A stretch of 64,000 nt of DNA, taken from contig NZ_JACRAW010000077.1 in the NCBI RefSeq assembly GCF_016213215.1, positions 62,001 to 126,000 of the forward strand, written 5' to 3'. The notes under the pieces were generated by a model. It worked only from the letters and a program-made list of their open reading frames with translations. It made no database searches and was not told where the DNA came from. This DNA comes from Bradyrhizobium sp. GTDB lineage: Bacteria > Pseudomonadota > Alphaproteobacteria > Rhizobiales > Xanthobacteraceae. The first letter of the stretch is position 1; each line of letters opens with the position of its first letter. Shown piece after piece: positions 1 through 12,304 of this stretch. A program made the position numbers and the translations under genes.

Positions 1-74
1 ACTGGTCGCGGCGTTCCGCAATCACCAAATGACCCTTGATCAGCCCTGTTTTCCCTGCCAAACGCTCAACCCTC

Positions 75-1694
<1,620 letters not shown>

Positions 1695-1789
1695 CGGTGC
1701 TCCCCGCGCGATCATGTGAACGCGGTGGGGCTTGACGCCTTTCCTCCGCCTACCAAGTCCTGTCTGGTAGGCTACGGTGGACTAACCTC

Positions 1790-2371
1790 GTGCTGCGCCC
1801 TGTTATTGTCCTGCTCTTGATGGTTCTGACGGCCGGCAGTGCCGATGCGCGGCGTCGGCACAACAACCCGATTCCGTTTTCCCATGAGCCCTGCAGCGTG
1901 TTCGACCGCCGGCCCTGCACCCCGACCTTCTGCAGCGTGTTCGATCGCGGCCCGTGCATTCCGGAGATCTATTACCCGTATGGGGAGAATCTCCAACTCA
2001 CCATCGAGACGGTGCCGCCGCAGGGGAACGCCGCGAAGTATCAGAGGCCCGAACACCACCTGGATACGATCGGCGATCTGTTTGCCGAGTTGCGCTCCTG
2101 CTGGTCACCACCACGGGCCGATGCGGCGCGGCAAGGCATGCAGATGTCGGTGCGTTTCAGTTTCAACCGATCGGGTGGCCTGATCGGTCCGCCGCGCGTG
2201 ACCTATGCCACGCCGGGTGTCCCGGCCGATACCCGCACGGCGTACCTCAACGCGATCAATGCTTCCCTGGATGCGTGCCTGCCGCTGAAATTTACCGGCG
2301 GCCTCGGCGGCGCACTGGCCGGTCGGCCGATCGCGATCCGCTACGTCGACAACCGGGATTTGGGCAAGTAA
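1790..2371 (+). CDS. Hypothetical secreted protein with duplicated C-X7-C motif and TonB-C-like tail
   Basis: GTG start, N-terminal signal-like hydrophobic stretch LRPVIVLLLMVLTAGSADA, duplicated CSVFDRxPC; C-terminal MSVRFSFNRSGGLIGPPRVTYATPG resembles the TonB C-terminal type. Confidence 0.75.
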   Translation: MLRPVIVLLLMVLTAGSADARRRHNNPIPFSHEPCSVFDRRPCTPTFCSVFDRGPCIPEIYYPYGENLQLTIETVPPQGNAAKYQRPEHHLDTIGDLFAELRSCWSPPRADAARQGMQMSVRFSFNRSGGLIGPPRVTYATPGVPADTRTAYLNAINASLDACLPLKFTGGLGGALAGRPIAIRYVDNRDLGK

Positions 2372-2487
2372 CCGTCCAGGCCGTTTGCGACCTTGCAGGG
2401 ACGGAAAGCCAGTCCCCAATGTCGCATTGCGGTACAAGCGTCTAAAATGATACTCGACGCGGTGAGCGGCTAACAGGGGAGGATGTC

Positions 2488-3090
2488 GTGGGACTAGCGG
2501 TGATGATCCTGGGGCTCGTGCTCCTTCTCGGCGCGCACGTCTTCACCACGCGGCGCAAGGCGAGGGCGCAGCTCATCGCCACAATCGGAGACGGCACCTA
2601 CAAGATCCTTTATTCGCTGGTGTCACTGGCGGGCCTTGCGCTGATCGTCTGGGGCTATGCGAGCTACCGCTCCGCCGGAATAATCGACGTTTGGGAGCAT
2701 CTGGTCCCGGCGAACGTGATGCGGGTGCTCAAGCACATCGCGCTCGCGCTCATGCTGCCGGCCGTGATCCTGGTGGTGGCGTCATATATCCGCGGCCGCA
2801 TGTTCACGACGTTGAAGCATCCGATGCTGGCCGGCATCAAGGTGTGGGCCGCCGGACACCTGCTTGCGAACGGCGATCTCGGTTCCATCATCTTGTTCGG
2901 CTCGTTCCTGGCGTGGGCGGTGTACGATCGCATCTCGCTGAAATACCGTGCCGACAGCGGGGCGCCACCGATTCCGGTGGGAGGGGTCACCAATGACCTG
3001 ATCGCCGTGGTGATCGGTTTCGTGGCCTATCTCGCGCTGCTCTTTGCCTTCCACCCCGTCGTGATCGGGGTTCCGGTGGTCGGATCCTGA
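2488..3090 (+). CDS. NnrU family membrane protein
   Basis: Multi-TM 200-aa protein with NnrU-like [10 protein letters not shown]...[41 protein letters not shown]. Confidence 0.85.
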   Translation: MGLAVMILGLVLLLGAHVFTTRRKARAQLIATIGDGTYKILYSLVSLAGLALIVWGYASYRSAGIIDVWEHLVPANVMRVLKHIALALMLPAVILVVASYIRGRMFTTLKHPMLAGIKVWAAGHLLANGDLGSIILFGSFLAWAVYDRISLKYRADSGAPPIPVGGVTNDLIAVVIGFVAYLALLFAFHPVVIGVPVVGS

Positions 3091-3091
3091 C

Positions 3092-3916
3092 ATGTCTGTC
3101 CCGTCAATGATCAAACGCAAGACCGCGCCGGACATTCGCGCCCGCAAGAACGGCGAGCCGATCGTGATGCTGACATCCTATCACGCGCACACCGCAGCGC
3201 TGGTTGACCGCCATTGCGATGTTATCCTGGTCGGGGATTCCCTGGGCAACGTGATGCATGGTTTCGAGACCACCGTGCCGGTTACGCTTGACATGATGAT
3301 CGTGCAGGGCCGGGCGGTGATGCGCGGCTCCGAGCATGCACTGGTCGTGGTGGACATGCCGTTCGGCTCATATGAGGCGTCAAAGGAGCAGGCGTTCCAT
3401 TCCGCGGCGCGAATATTGAAGGAAACCCATTGTGGCGCGGTGAAGCTGGAAGGCGGCGCCCGCATGGCGGAAACGATCGCATTCCTTACCGACCGCGGCA
3501 TTCCCGTGATGGGTCACGTCGGGCTGACGCCGCAATCAGTGAACACTCTGGGCTCATTCCGCGCGCAGGGGCGCGAGGAGGGGAGCTGGCAGCCGATCGA
3601 GAACGATGCCCGAGCCGTGGCGGAGGCCGGCGCCTTCTCCATCGTGATCGAGGCGATAGCCGAGCCGCTCGCACGCAAGATCACGCAGGAGATTCCGGTC
3701 CCGACCATCGGCATCGGCGCGAGCGCCGCCTGCGACGGTCAGGTGCTGGTGCTTGAGGACATGCTGGGACTGTCGCCGCGCACGCCGAAATTCGTGCGTC
3801 GTTATGGCAATCTCGGGCCGGCGATCGAAGCGGCAATTGAGGGCTATGCGCGCGATGTGCGTTCGCGTGCGTTCCCAGGACCGGAACACGTCTACGGCAT
3901 GAAGACGAAAGGCTGA
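3092..3916 (+). CDS. panB: 3-methyl-2-oxobutanoate hydroxymethyltransferase
   Basis: PanB-type motifs [84 protein letters not shown]. Confidence 0.95.
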   Translation: MSVPSMIKRKTAPDIRARKNGEPIVMLTSYHAHTAALVDRHCDVILVGDSLGNVMHGFETTVPVTLDMMIVQGRAVMRGSEHALVVVDMPFGSYEASKEQAFHSAARILKETHCGAVKLEGGARMAETIAFLTDRGIPVMGHVGLTPQSVNTLGSFRAQGREEGSWQPIENDARAVAEAGAFSIVIEAIAEPLARKITQEIPVPTIGIGASAACDGQVLVLEDMLGLSPRTPKFVRRYGNLGPAIEAAIEGYARDVRSRAFPGPEHVYGMKTKG

Positions 3917-3924
3917 GAGCATAG

Positions 3925-5517
3925 ATGAACTGGTCGCATTCCCAGATTCCGCCGATGCGGCTGGAGGCGCGCTTCGGCGATCGCGTGGTGCCGGTATTTT
4001 GTGATCGGCCGGCAAGTGTCTGGGCGATGGTTGCGGAAGCGGCCGCGAGAAATCCGGACGGCGAGGCATTGATCTGCGGTGATGTCAGGCTGAGCTGGCG
4101 CGAGACTGTCGCGCGCTCGGCACAGATCGCGGCGGGCTTCCGCAAGCTCGGTCTTGCCAGCGGCGACCGCGTCGGCCTGCTGCTCGGCAACCGCATCGAG
4201 TTCGTCCTGACCGTCTTCGCCGCGGCGCACGAGGGCCTCGTGACGGTGCTGCTCAGCACGCGCCAGCAGAAGCCGGAGATCGCGTATGTGCTCAATGATT
4301 GCGGTGCGAAGATCCTGATCCACGAAGCGGCGCTTGCCGACCGGCTGCCCGAGCCGGGCGATGTTCCGGACGTGACGCATCGGATCGCGATCGACAACGA
4401 TCCCAGGCTTTCGCGTTTCTCGGAGCTTGCGGACAACGCACCGGCGCCAGCCCCGGTCGATGTCGGCGAAGAGGATACCGCCATGATCCTCTACACCTCG
4501 GGGACCACCGGCAAGCCGAAGGGCGCGATGCTTGCCAACTGCAACATCATCCATTCCTCGATCGTGTTCGTGTCCTGCATGGAGCTGACCGCGGCCGACC
4601 GGTCGATCGCGGCCGTGCCGCTCGGCCATGTTACCGGGGTGATCGCCAACATCACGACCATGGCCCGCTGTGCGGGCACGCTGATCATCATGGCCGAGTT
4701 CAAGGCCGCGGAGTATCTCAAGCTCGCCGCCCGCGAGCGCGTCACCTACACGGTGATGGTGCCGGCGATGTATAATCTCTGCTTGCTGCAGCCGGACTTT
4801 GACAGTTACGACCTGTCGAGCTGGCGCATCGGCGGCTATGGCGGCGCTCCCATGCCGATCGCCACCATTGAGAAGCTTGATGCCAAGATTCCGGGCCTTA
4901 AGCTGATGAATGCCTATGGCTCGACCGAGACCACCTCGCCGTCGACCATCATGCCGGGGGAGCTCACCGCCAGTCACATCGACAGCGTCGGCTTGCCCTG
5001 TCCGGGCGCCCGGATTGTGGTCATGGATGCGCAGGGGCGCGAACTGCCGCGCGGCGAGGTCGGTGAGCTCTGGATCCAGAGCGCTTCGGTGATCAAGGGT
5101 TATTGGAATAACCCGAAGGCTACCGCGGAAAGCTTCACGGCCGGGTTCTGGCATTCCGGGGATCTCGGCTCGATCGATGAAGAGAACTTTGTCCGGGTAT
5201 TCGACCGGCAGAAGGACATGATCAACCGTGGCGGCCTAAAGATCTATTCCGCCGAGGTCGAATCCGTCCTGGCCGGCCATCCCGCGGTCGTGGAGAGCGC
5301 GATCGTCGCCAAGCCATGCCCGGTGCTGGGCGAGCGCGTGCATGCCGTGGTCGTCACCCGCGCGCAGGTTGACGCCGAGGTGCTACGCGCCTGGTGTGCC
5401 GAGCGACTGTCCGACTACAAGGTACCGGAGACGATGGTTGTGACGCCCGAGCCGTTGCCCCGTAATGCCAACGGTAAGGTGCTCAAGCGCCAGCTGCGCG
5501 AGACCCTCTCGGCCTAA
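3925..5517 (+). CDS. Class I adenylate-forming enzyme / acyl-CoA synthetase (AMP-dependent ligase)
   Basis: P-loop-like ILYTSGTTGKPKGAML, YGSTETTSPS, GYWNNPKATAESF, WHSGDLGSIDEENF, C-terminal NANGKVLKR. Confidence 0.9.
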   Translation: MNWSHSQIPPMRLEARFGDRVVPVFCDRPASVWAMVAEAAARNPDGEALICGDVRLSWRETVARSAQIAAGFRKLGLASGDRVGLLLGNRIEFVLTVFAAAHEGLVTVLLSTRQQKPEIAYVLNDCGAKILIHEAALADRLPEPGDVPDVTHRIAIDNDPRLSRFSELADNAPAPAPVDVGEEDTAMILYTSGTTGKPKGAMLANCNIIHSSIVFVSCMELTAADRSIAAVPLGHVTGVIANITTMARCAGTLIIMAEFKAAEYLKLAARERVTYTVMVPAMYNLCLLQPDFDSYDLSSWRIGGYGGAPMPIATIEKLDAKIPGLKLMNAYGSTETTSPSTIMPGELTASHIDSVGLPCPGARIVVMDAQGRELPRGEVGELWIQSASVIKGYWNNPKATAESFTAGFWHSGDLGSIDEENFVRVFDRQKDMINRGGLKIYSAEVESVLAGHPAVVESAIVAKPCPVLGERVHAVVVTRAQVDAEVLRAWCAERLSDYKVPETMVVTPEPLPRNANGKVLKRQLRETLSA

Positions 5518-5677
5518 ACTGTGGGAGGAGGCGGGAACTGGAAGGTTAACGCTTTGATCTCACTTGCTTTGCCTTGCCACCGCCATATCGATAGGGTATC
5601 GCCGCCGCGACGCGGGGATGGGTAATATGGCGCAGCGATCGACCGCGCGCCCCCAGGCGGCCATGGGATTAGCCTAA

Positions 5678-6331
5678 GTGTCTGAATTATTTGACGAAGT
5701 CGACGAGGAAGTACGTCGCGAACAGCTCAAGAAGCTGTGGGACAAGTATTCCATCTTTTTCATCGGCCTGGCGCTTCTGGTCATCGCCGGTGTCGGCGGC
5801 TGGCGTGGCTATCAGTACCTGGAAGCCAAGAAGGCGGCTGAGGCCGGCGCTGCCTTCGAAAAGGCAGTCGAACTGTCAGAGCAGAAGAAGCCCGCCGAGG
5901 CGGAAGCCGCGTTTGCTCAGCTGGCTGCCAACGCGCCATACGGCTATCGCACGCTGGCGCGGCTGCGCGCGGCCGGCGAGGCCGCTAGCCGCGACCCGAA
6001 GGCCGGTGTGAAGCTGTACGACGAAATTGCCGCCGATCGCAGCGTCGGCGGTCAATTCCAGGAGGTGGCGCGTATCCGCGCGGCCGGATTGTTGCTCGAC
6101 ACCTCGAGCTATGGCGACATGCTGCAGCGGCTGGAGCCGGCAACGGCGGCCGGCGCAATGTTCCGGCACGGCGCGCGTGAAATGCTCGCTCTGTCCGCCT
6201 GGCGCAACGGCGACACGGCGGCCAGTCGCAAATGGCTGGATGTCATTGCCGAGGACAGCGAGACACCGGCCAGCCTGCGCGCCCGCGCCGAAGCCCTGCA
6301 GGCATTGTTGCCGCCGGTCGCGAAGAGCTGA
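5678..6331 (+). CDS. YfgM-like / tetratricopeptide-repeat-type membrane protein
   Basis: Single N-terminal TM (IFFIGLALLVIAGVGGWRGYQYLEAKKAAEAG) followed by TPR-like helices; next but one to der, as yfgM is in other proteobacteria. Confidence 0.8.
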   Translation: MSELFDEVDEEVRREQLKKLWDKYSIFFIGLALLVIAGVGGWRGYQYLEAKKAAEAGAAFEKAVELSEQKKPAEAEAAFAQLAANAPYGYRTLARLRAAGEAASRDPKAGVKLYDEIAADRSVGGQFQEVARIRAAGLLLDTSSYGDMLQRLEPATAAGAMFRHGAREMLALSAWRNGDTAASRKWLDVIAEDSETPASLRARAEALQALLPPVAKS

Positions 6332-6353
6332 CGGCGGTTTAGGGATATCGAAC

Positions 6354-6887
6354 ATGCGCCGCTCGCAACGTGTCATCGCAGCCGCCGTCCTGATCGCACT
6401 CTCCGGCGTGCTCGGGGGCTGCGCCGGCGGCGGTTTCGATCCGAGCGACCTTTTGGATTTCCTCGACACCAAGAAGAAGCTGCCGGGCGAGCGCAAGCCG
6501 GTATTCCCGGAAGGCGTGCCCGGCCTGGAGCAGGGTGTGCCGAGGGACATGTACAGAGGCGCCCAACAGCAGCAGGATCAGCAGAACGCAGGCGGGGCCG
6601 CTGCCGCTGCTCCGCCACCGGAGCCTTCGACGTCAAAATCCGCCAAATCCAGGCACAGCAGGGCGGCCACGACCGCAAGTCCGGCGCCCGCCCAACCGGC
6701 TGAGGCCGAAGCCATTCCTGAGGAGGACGCGACGCCCGCGGCACCGCCACCGGAAAAGCCGAAGAAGATCGTGCGCAGGCGCACCACCGCCCCGCCGCCC
6801 GACCAGCCGGCCGCACAGTCGGCACAGTCGCAACAATCGCCACAGCCATTCCCGGCGCCGCTGCCCAGCGGCGGCTTCTCGCGCTGA
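6354..6887 (+). CDS. Small proline/glutamine-rich lipoprotein between the YfgM-like gene and der
   Basis: Lipobox LSGVLGGC, conserved-looking LPGERKPVFPEGVPGLEQGVPRDMYRG, low-complexity P/Q/A tail; start at MRRSQRV inside ORF 6027..6887. Confidence 0.75.
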   Translation: MRRSQRVIAAAVLIALSGVLGGCAGGGFDPSDLLDFLDTKKKLPGERKPVFPEGVPGLEQGVPRDMYRGAQQQQDQQNAGGAAAAAPPPEPSTSKSAKSRHSRAATTASPAPAQPAEAEAIPEEDATPAAPPPEKPKKIVRRRTTAPPPDQPAAQSAQSQQSPQPFPAPLPSGGFSR

Positions 6888-6935
6888 TACTTCCTTTCAT
6901 TGACACGCGCAGGTTCGCCAGCGCACGAATGACCC

Positions 6936-8318
6936 ATGTCCTTCACGATCGCCATCATCGGCCGGCCCAATGTCGGCAAGTCGACGTTGTTCAACCGCCT
7001 GGTGGGACAGAAGCTCGCGTTGGTCGATGACGAGCCCGGCGTGACGCGCGACCGCCGGGAAGGCGAAGCCCGACTCGGCGATCTCGAATTCACCGTGATT
7101 GACACGGCGGGCCTCGACGAGGGCGCGAGGGGTTCGCTCACTGCGCGGATGCAGGAGCAGACCGAAACCGCGATCGGCCAGGCCGATGCCCTGATGTTCG
7201 TGATCGATGCGCGTGCCGGGCTGACGCCCAACGACCGGGCCTTTGCCGACTTCGCCCGTCGCGCGAACAAGCCGGTGCTGCTGGTGGCGAACAAGAGCGA
7301 GGGCAAGCACGGCGACGCCGGGGCGATGGAGGCCTACGCGCTCGGTTTGGGTGAGCCCATCCAGATTTCCGCCGAACATGGCGAGGGCATGGGCGAGCTC
7401 TATGATGCGCTGCGTGCCGTGCTGCCGGAGCCACCCGAAGAGGAAGTGGAGACGGCAGGAGCAGAGGACGAATACGAAGAGGATGTTTCGAAACGGCCGA
7501 TCCGCGTCGCCATTGTCGGACGGCCCAATGCCGGCAAGTCAACGCTGATCAACTATCTGCTCGGTGAAGAGCGGCTGCTGACAAGTCCGGAGGCCGGCAC
7601 GACGCGGGACTCGATCGCGGTCGAGATCGAATGGAAGGAGCGAGGTTTTCGCGTGTTCGATACCGCTGGTTTGAGGCGGCGTTCGCGCATCGAGGAGAAG
7701 CTGGAAAAGCTCTCGGTGGCGGATGCGCTGCGCGCCGTGCGCTTTGCCGAAGTCGTGGTGCTGATGATGGACGCGCAGCACCGGTTCGAGGAGCAGGATC
7801 TGCGCATCGCCGACCTGATCGAGCGCGAGGGAAGGGCGATCGTCCTCGCTGTCAACAAATGGGATCTGATGGCGGGCAAGCCGGGGGCGATTTCCGCGTT
7901 ACGCAACGACGCCGACCACTGGCTGCCGCAGGTCAAGGGTGCTCCGATCGTCGCTGTCTCCGGCCTGATGGGGGAGGGCATCGATCGCCTGATGAGCGCG
8001 ATCGAGCAGGCCTATGCGGTATGGAACAAGCGCGTGCCGACGTCTGCGCTGAACCGCTGGTTCGAGCAGGCGATATCGGCCAACCCGCCGCCCGCGGTCT
8101 CCGGCCGCCGGCTGAAGCTGAATTACATCACGCAGACCAAGGCAAGACCGCCGAGCTTCGTGCTGTTCTGCTCGCGCGCCGACGCGGTGCCGCAATCCTA
8201 CCTGCGCTACCTCGTCAACAGCCTCCGTGACGCTTTCGACCTGCCGGGCACGCCTATCCGGATTACGCTGCGCGAGAAGGCCAATCCGTTTGCCCACAAG
8301 CGGAAGCGGCTTTCGTGA
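6936..8318 (+). CDS. der: Ribosome biogenesis GTPase Der (EngA), two tandem G domains
   Basis: Two GTPase domains: [12 protein letters not shown]...DTAGL...NK and [12 protein letters not shown]...DTAGL...NKWD; C-terminal KH-like domain. Confidence 0.96.
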   Translation: MSFTIAIIGRPNVGKSTLFNRLVGQKLALVDDEPGVTRDRREGEARLGDLEFTVIDTAGLDEGARGSLTARMQEQTETAIGQADALMFVIDARAGLTPNDRAFADFARRANKPVLLVANKSEGKHGDAGAMEAYALGLGEPIQISAEHGEGMGELYDALRAVLPEPPEEEVETAGAEDEYEEDVSKRPIRVAIVGRPNAGKSTLINYLLGEERLLTSPEAGTTRDSIAVEIEWKERGFRVFDTAGLRRRSRIEEKLEKLSVADALRAVRFAEVVVLMMDAQHRFEEQDLRIADLIEREGRAIVLAVNKWDLMAGKPGAISALRNDADHWLPQVKGAPIVAVSGLMGEGIDRLMSAIEQAYAVWNKRVPTSALNRWFEQAISANPPPAVSGRRLKLNYITQTKARPPSFVLFCSRADAVPQSYLRYLVNSLRDAFDLPGTPIRITLREKANPFAHKRKRLS

Positions 8319-9577
8319 CCGAGCAGGCGTCCGAGGTCGCCGTCGTCGAAGTGCCGCCGGTGCGTACCGGCGCAGTCGCCTTCATCTTCGTCACCGTCGT
8401 TCTGGACATGCTGGCCCTCGGCCTGATCATGCCGATCCTGCCGAAGCTCGTGCAGAGCTTTGCCGACGATGACGCGGGGCGCGCCGCGCGCATCTTCGGC
8501 CTGTTCGGCACCGCCTGGGCGCTGATGCAGTTCGTGTCGTCGCCGGTGCTCGGCGGGCTCTCGGATCATTTCGGCCGGCGGCCGGTGATCCTGTTGTCGA
8601 ATTTCGGGTTAGCGGCCGACTACGTGCTGATGGCGCTCGCGCCGAACTTGATCTGGCTGTTTGTCGGCCGTGTCATTTCCGGCATCACCGCGGCCAGCAT
8701 TTCGACCGCGTTCGCCTATATCGCGGACTTGACGCCGCCCGATCGCCGCGCCTCGATCTTCGGCAAGATCGGTGCAGCGTTCGGCATCGGCTTTGTCCTC
8801 GGACCTGCGCTCGGCGGCGTGCTGGGCGACGTCGATCCACGGCTGCCGTTCTGGGCGGCGGCGGGCCTCAGCTTCGCCAATGCGCTCTATGGCTTCTTGA
8901 TCCTGCCGGAATCGCTGGCGCCGGAGCGGCGGACGCCGTTCCGCTGGAGGACGGCTAATCCGCTCGGAGCGCTGCGCCTGCTGGGCTCCCATCGAGTGCT
9001 TGCCGGGCTCTCGGCCGCCAACTTGCTGGGCCAGATCGCCCATGTGGTGCTGCCCTCGATGTTCGTGCTCTACACGACCTATCGCTACGGATGGGACGCC
9101 AAGACCGTAGGGTTGACGCTTGCCATCGTCGGAATCTGCGCCGGCGTCATACAGGGGTTTGGCGTTTCGCTGATGGTGCGGCATCTGGGCGAACGCGGCG
9201 CGTTATTGCTCGGCCTCTTCTGCGGCGCGATCGGATTCATCGTCTTCGGCGCGGCGCCGACCGGAATCCTGTTCTGGCTCGGCATTCCCGCCATGGCGCT
9301 GTGGGGCGCCGCAGGGGCCGCGACGCAGTCGCTGATGACGCGCATCGTCGGGCCGGATGAGCAGGGACGGCTACAGGGCGCGAACTCGAGCGTGCAGAGC
9401 GTGGCGCAGTTGATCGGGCCGTTCACGTTCACCCTGACCTTCTCGTATTTCATCGGCGCCAGCGCGCCTTTGCATCTGCCCGGCGCGCCATTCCTGCTAG
9501 CTTCGGTGCTGCTGGTCGCCGCGTTCGCGATTGCCGCCCGCTCGACGGTCGGCGTCGAGAACAAGACATCAATTTGA
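8315..9577 (+). CDS. MFS transporter, TCR/Tet-type efflux protein
   Basis: GTG start overlapping the der stop (GTGA). 12-TM MFS pattern with [19 protein letters not shown] and [33 protein letters not shown]. Confidence 0.9.
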   Translation: MTEQASEVAVVEVPPVRTGAVAFIFVTVVLDMLALGLIMPILPKLVQSFADDDAGRAARIFGLFGTAWALMQFVSSPVLGGLSDHFGRRPVILLSNFGLAADYVLMALAPNLIWLFVGRVISGITAASISTAFAYIADLTPPDRRASIFGKIGAAFGIGFVLGPALGGVLGDVDPRLPFWAAAGLSFANALYGFLILPESLAPERRTPFRWRTANPLGALRLLGSHRVLAGLSAANLLGQIAHVVLPSMFVLYTTYRYGWDAKTVGLTLAIVGICAGVIQGFGVSLMVRHLGERGALLLGLFCGAIGFIVFGAAPTGILFWLGIPAMALWGAAGAATQSLMTRIVGPDEQGRLQGANSSVQSVAQLIGPFTFTLTFSYFIGASAPLHLPGAPFLLASVLLVAAFAIAARSTVGVENKTSI

Positions 9578-9583
9578 CGAGGC

Positions 9584-9913
9584 TTACAGCCCCCACGCAT
9601 CGACGGCCGTCACGCGATCGTGGAGTCCGTAGATGATCCTGACGAGCGATTCCTGCTTGTCATTGGCGCTACCTTTTCCGACCATCCGGCGGATGACGTA
9701 CCAGTGCGAATAGCCGATCGTTTTCGGGCGCCTGATGCGCGGCTCATGCAACGGCCGGACTTCATCGGGCGTGCCCAGGATGGCGGAGACCTCGGCCGCT
9801 GACATCCCGATTCCGATCCGGCGAAAATTGCTGCGGATGGTTGCAGCCCGCTCGACGCTCGCAAAGAACGGATAAGCGGTGATCTCGATGGTCTGAATAT
9901 CGCCGAGGTCCAT
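9584..9913 (-). CDS. Hypothetical protein with SmpA/BamE-like core
   Basis: NFRRIGIGMSAAEVSAILGTPDEVRP...; start taken at MDLGDIQ because the ORF-track start at 9931 is a TTG in a terminator tail. Confidence 0.6.
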   Translation of the reverse strand: MDLGDIQTIEITAYPFFASVERAATIRSNFRRIGIGMSAAEVSAILGTPDEVRPLHEPRIRRPKTIGYSHWYVIRRMVGKGSANDKQESLVRIIYGLHDRVTAVDAWGL

Positions 9914-9931
9914 CGCGCGCCGCCAAAGCAA

Positions 9932-9969
9932 AACCCACGCCCTTGGTCGGAATTTCCAGGGCGTGGGTT
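9932..9969 (-). terminator. Rho-independent terminator downstream of the ABC substrate-binding gene
   Basis: Perfect 12-bp inverted repeat aacccacgccct / agggcgtgggtt, 14-nt loop; minus strand continues with TTTTGCTTT. Confidence 0.8.
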
Positions 9970-10026
9970 CATCTTGAGATCAGCGGGCTGGTGCTGGCGC
10001 ACCATCCCGCAATGATGGCTACGCGG

Positions 10027-11253
10027 TTACTTCTTCACCAGCGGACACTCGCTCTGGCTGAGCGGCTTGGCTGCGTCTTCCGGCGCGATGGTCGCGACCA
10101 GCTTGTAGTAATCCCACGGATATTTGGATTCTTCCGGCTTCTTGACCTCGAACAGATAGGCCGGAATGAGGCGGCGGCCGTCGGCCCGCAGCGTACCCTT
10201 GCCGAACAACGGATCGTCTGTCGGGATTTCCTTCATCTTGGCGACGACCTTGGCGCCGTCATGCGGATTGCCGCCGAGCGCTTCCAGTGCTTTCAGGTAA
10301 TGCAAGATTTCAGCATAAAGTCCCGCCACCGTCATCGAAGGCATCGAGCCCTTTGGCGAGACCTTCTGGAAACGCTTCGACCATTCGCGGGTCTTGTCGT
10401 TCAGGTCCCAGTAGAAGGATTCCGTGAAGGTCAGGCCCTGCGCTGTTTTCAGGCCGAGCGCATGCACGTCGTTGATGAAGAGCAGGAGCGCAGCGAGCTT
10501 CTGGCCACCGGAGACGATGCCGAATTCGGCGGCCTGCTTGATCGCATTGGTGGTGTCGCCGCCGGCATTCGCGAGCCCAATGATCTTTGCTTTCGATGAC
10601 TGCGCCTGAAGCAGGAAGGACGAGAAATCGGAGCTGTTGAGCGGATGCTTGACGCCGCCCAGCACCTTGCCGCCATTGGCAGCGACGACCGCGCCGGTGT
10701 CGCGCTCCAGCGCATGGCCAAAGGCATAATCCGCGGTCAGGAAGAACCAGGTATCGCCGCCCACCTTGGTCAGCGCCTTGCCGGTGCCGTTGGCGAGCAT
10801 ATAGGTGTCATAGGTGTAGGAGACCGTGTTGGGGTTGCAGGCCTTGCCGGTGAGGTCTGCGGTGGCCGCACCCGAGTTGAGCAGGATGGCGTTCTTCTCC
10901 TTGACGAGATTGCTCACGGCAAGCGCGACGCCGGAACTCGGTGTGTCGGCGACGGCGTCGACCTTGTCGGCGTCGATCCATTGGCGCGCGATGTTGACGC
11001 CGACGTCCGGTTTGTTTTGGTGGTCACCGCTGAGTACCTCGATTTTCCAGCCCTTGGCAGGCAAACCGGAGTCCTCGACGGCCATCTTGACCGCGGCCAC
11101 GGAGTTCGGGCCGCCGATGTCGGCATACAGGCTCGACATGTCGTTGAGCACGCCGATCTTGACGTTCTTGTCCTGGGCGAGTGCCGGCGTGGCAAAACCC
11201 ACCGCAGCGCAGCTGAGCAGCGCGGCATAGCGCCACGCGGAAGTCATCTTCAT
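10027..11253 (-). CDS. ABC transporter substrate-binding protein, branched-chain amino-acid type (periplasmic)
   Basis: Signal peptide MKMTSAWRYAALLSCAAVGFATPALAQ, then KIGVLNDMSSLYADIGGPNSVAAVKMAVEDSG typical of LivJ/K-type receptors. Confidence 0.9.
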   Translation of the reverse strand: MKMTSAWRYAALLSCAAVGFATPALAQDKNVKIGVLNDMSSLYADIGGPNSVAAVKMAVEDSGLPAKGWKIEVLSGDHQNKPDVGVNIARQWIDADKVDAVADTPSSGVALAVSNLVKEKNAILLNSGAATADLTGKACNPNTVSYTYDTYMLANGTGKALTKVGGDTWFFLTADYAFGHALERDTGAVVAANGGKVLGGVKHPLNSSDFSSFLLQAQSSKAKIIGLANAGGDTTNAIKQAAEFGIVSGGQKLAALLLFINDVHALGLKTAQGLTFTESFYWDLNDKTREWSKRFQKVSPKGSMPSMTVAGLYAEILHYLKALEALGGNPHDGAKVVAKMKEIPTDDPLFGKGTLRADGRRLIPAYLFEVKKPEESKYPWDYYKLVATIAPEDAAKPLSQSECPLVKK

Positions 11254-11491
11254 TGCATTCCTCCAACTAATGATGCCGGGACGGTTCTCTTGGCGGAACC
11301 TTTGACCTGCGGCCCGATCGGTCGCGATCTGTTGGTTCCGATAGCCTGTCTTCAGCCTTGCTGCAATGCGCTTATGTTACGCCGTCGCCGGCAAGCTTAA
11401 GGGTCTTGATATGCGTCCGGGCGTTAAGGGCTGCTGCCAGCTGAAGCCGCCAACCGCGGTACCCTTTCACCTCTGGGATGCGGGGCCGCCG

Positions 11492-12232
11492 CTATGCCGG
11501 CGGCCGAAAGCTCATCAGCGTGCGGGTATAGTAGTTGTAGACTTTGCCCGTCTCCGTCCATTCCGGCGCACACATAGGAACTATGAATTCCGCCGTCTGT
11601 TCCGGCGTGTCCAGCGTCATCGGATCCTCGCCGGGAAAGATCGCGGCGCGCATGCGGGTGCGGATCGGACCCGGGTTGAACAGGTTGACCCGGATCGGCG
11701 TTCTGGCGGTCTCGTGTGCCCATGCCCGCGCCAGCACCTCCATCGCGGCCTTTGAGGCGGCGTAGGGTCCAAGATAGGCGGTCGCCTCGGCGGCGGCGCT
11801 GGAGGTGATGAACACCGCGCGTCCGGCGTCGGATTGTCGCAGCAGCGGTTCCATACATCGGATGAGCTGGAAGTTCGCCGACACGTTGATCGCGATCACG
11901 TCGTTGAACTGCTTAAGCTCGATATGACCGAGCGGCGAGGAGGGGCCGGCGACAGCGGCATTGCCGACCAGAATATCGAGCTTGCCGTGGCGTTCGTTCA
12001 ATGCGGCGCCCAGCCGCGCAATGCCGTCGAAATCGGTGAGGTTGAGCGGCACCAGCGTGGCGCTGCCGCCGTCCTTCCTGATCTCGTCGTCGAGTTCTTC
12101 AAGGCCGCCTTGGGTGCGCGCCACCGCCACGATATGCGCGCCGGCTTTCGCCAGAGCCTTTGCCGTGGCGTAGCCGATGCCGCGCGATGCGCCGGTCACC
12201 AGGGCGATACGGGAGGCGAGGGGTTTTGTCAT
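11492..12232 (-). CDS. SDR family oxidoreductase
   Basis: LVTGASRGIGYATAKALA (TGxxxGxG), LVGNAAVAG, YAASKAAMEVL catalytic YxxxK. Confidence 0.92.
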   Translation of the reverse strand: MTKPLASRIALVTGASRGIGYATAKALAKAGAHIVAVARTQGGLEELDDEIRKDGGSATLVPLNLTDFDGIARLGAALNERHGKLDILVGNAAVAGPSSPLGHIELKQFNDVIAINVSANFQLIRCMEPLLRQSDAGRAVFITSSAAAEATAYLGPYAASKAAMEVLARAWAHETARTPIRVNLFNPGPIRTRMRAAIFPGEDPMTLDTPEQTAEFIVPMCAPEWTETGKVYNYYTRTLMSFRPPA

Positions 12233-12304
12233 TGTCGCTTTAAGCCTTCGTCGTGCCCGGCGAGCGCGCAGAGCGTGCGTCCTTGTTCCTGACCAGGGGC
12301 ATCC

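Noticed and set aside
3892-5154. 420-aa minus-strand ORF opposite the acyl-CoA ligase
   Set aside because: Shadow ORF; the AMP-binding motifs are on the plus strand.
8315-9577. MFS gene as a tetracycline resistance determinant
   Set aside because: Fold is TCR/Tet-like, but substrate cannot be inferred from sequence; chromosomal housekeeping context argues against an acquired resistance gene.
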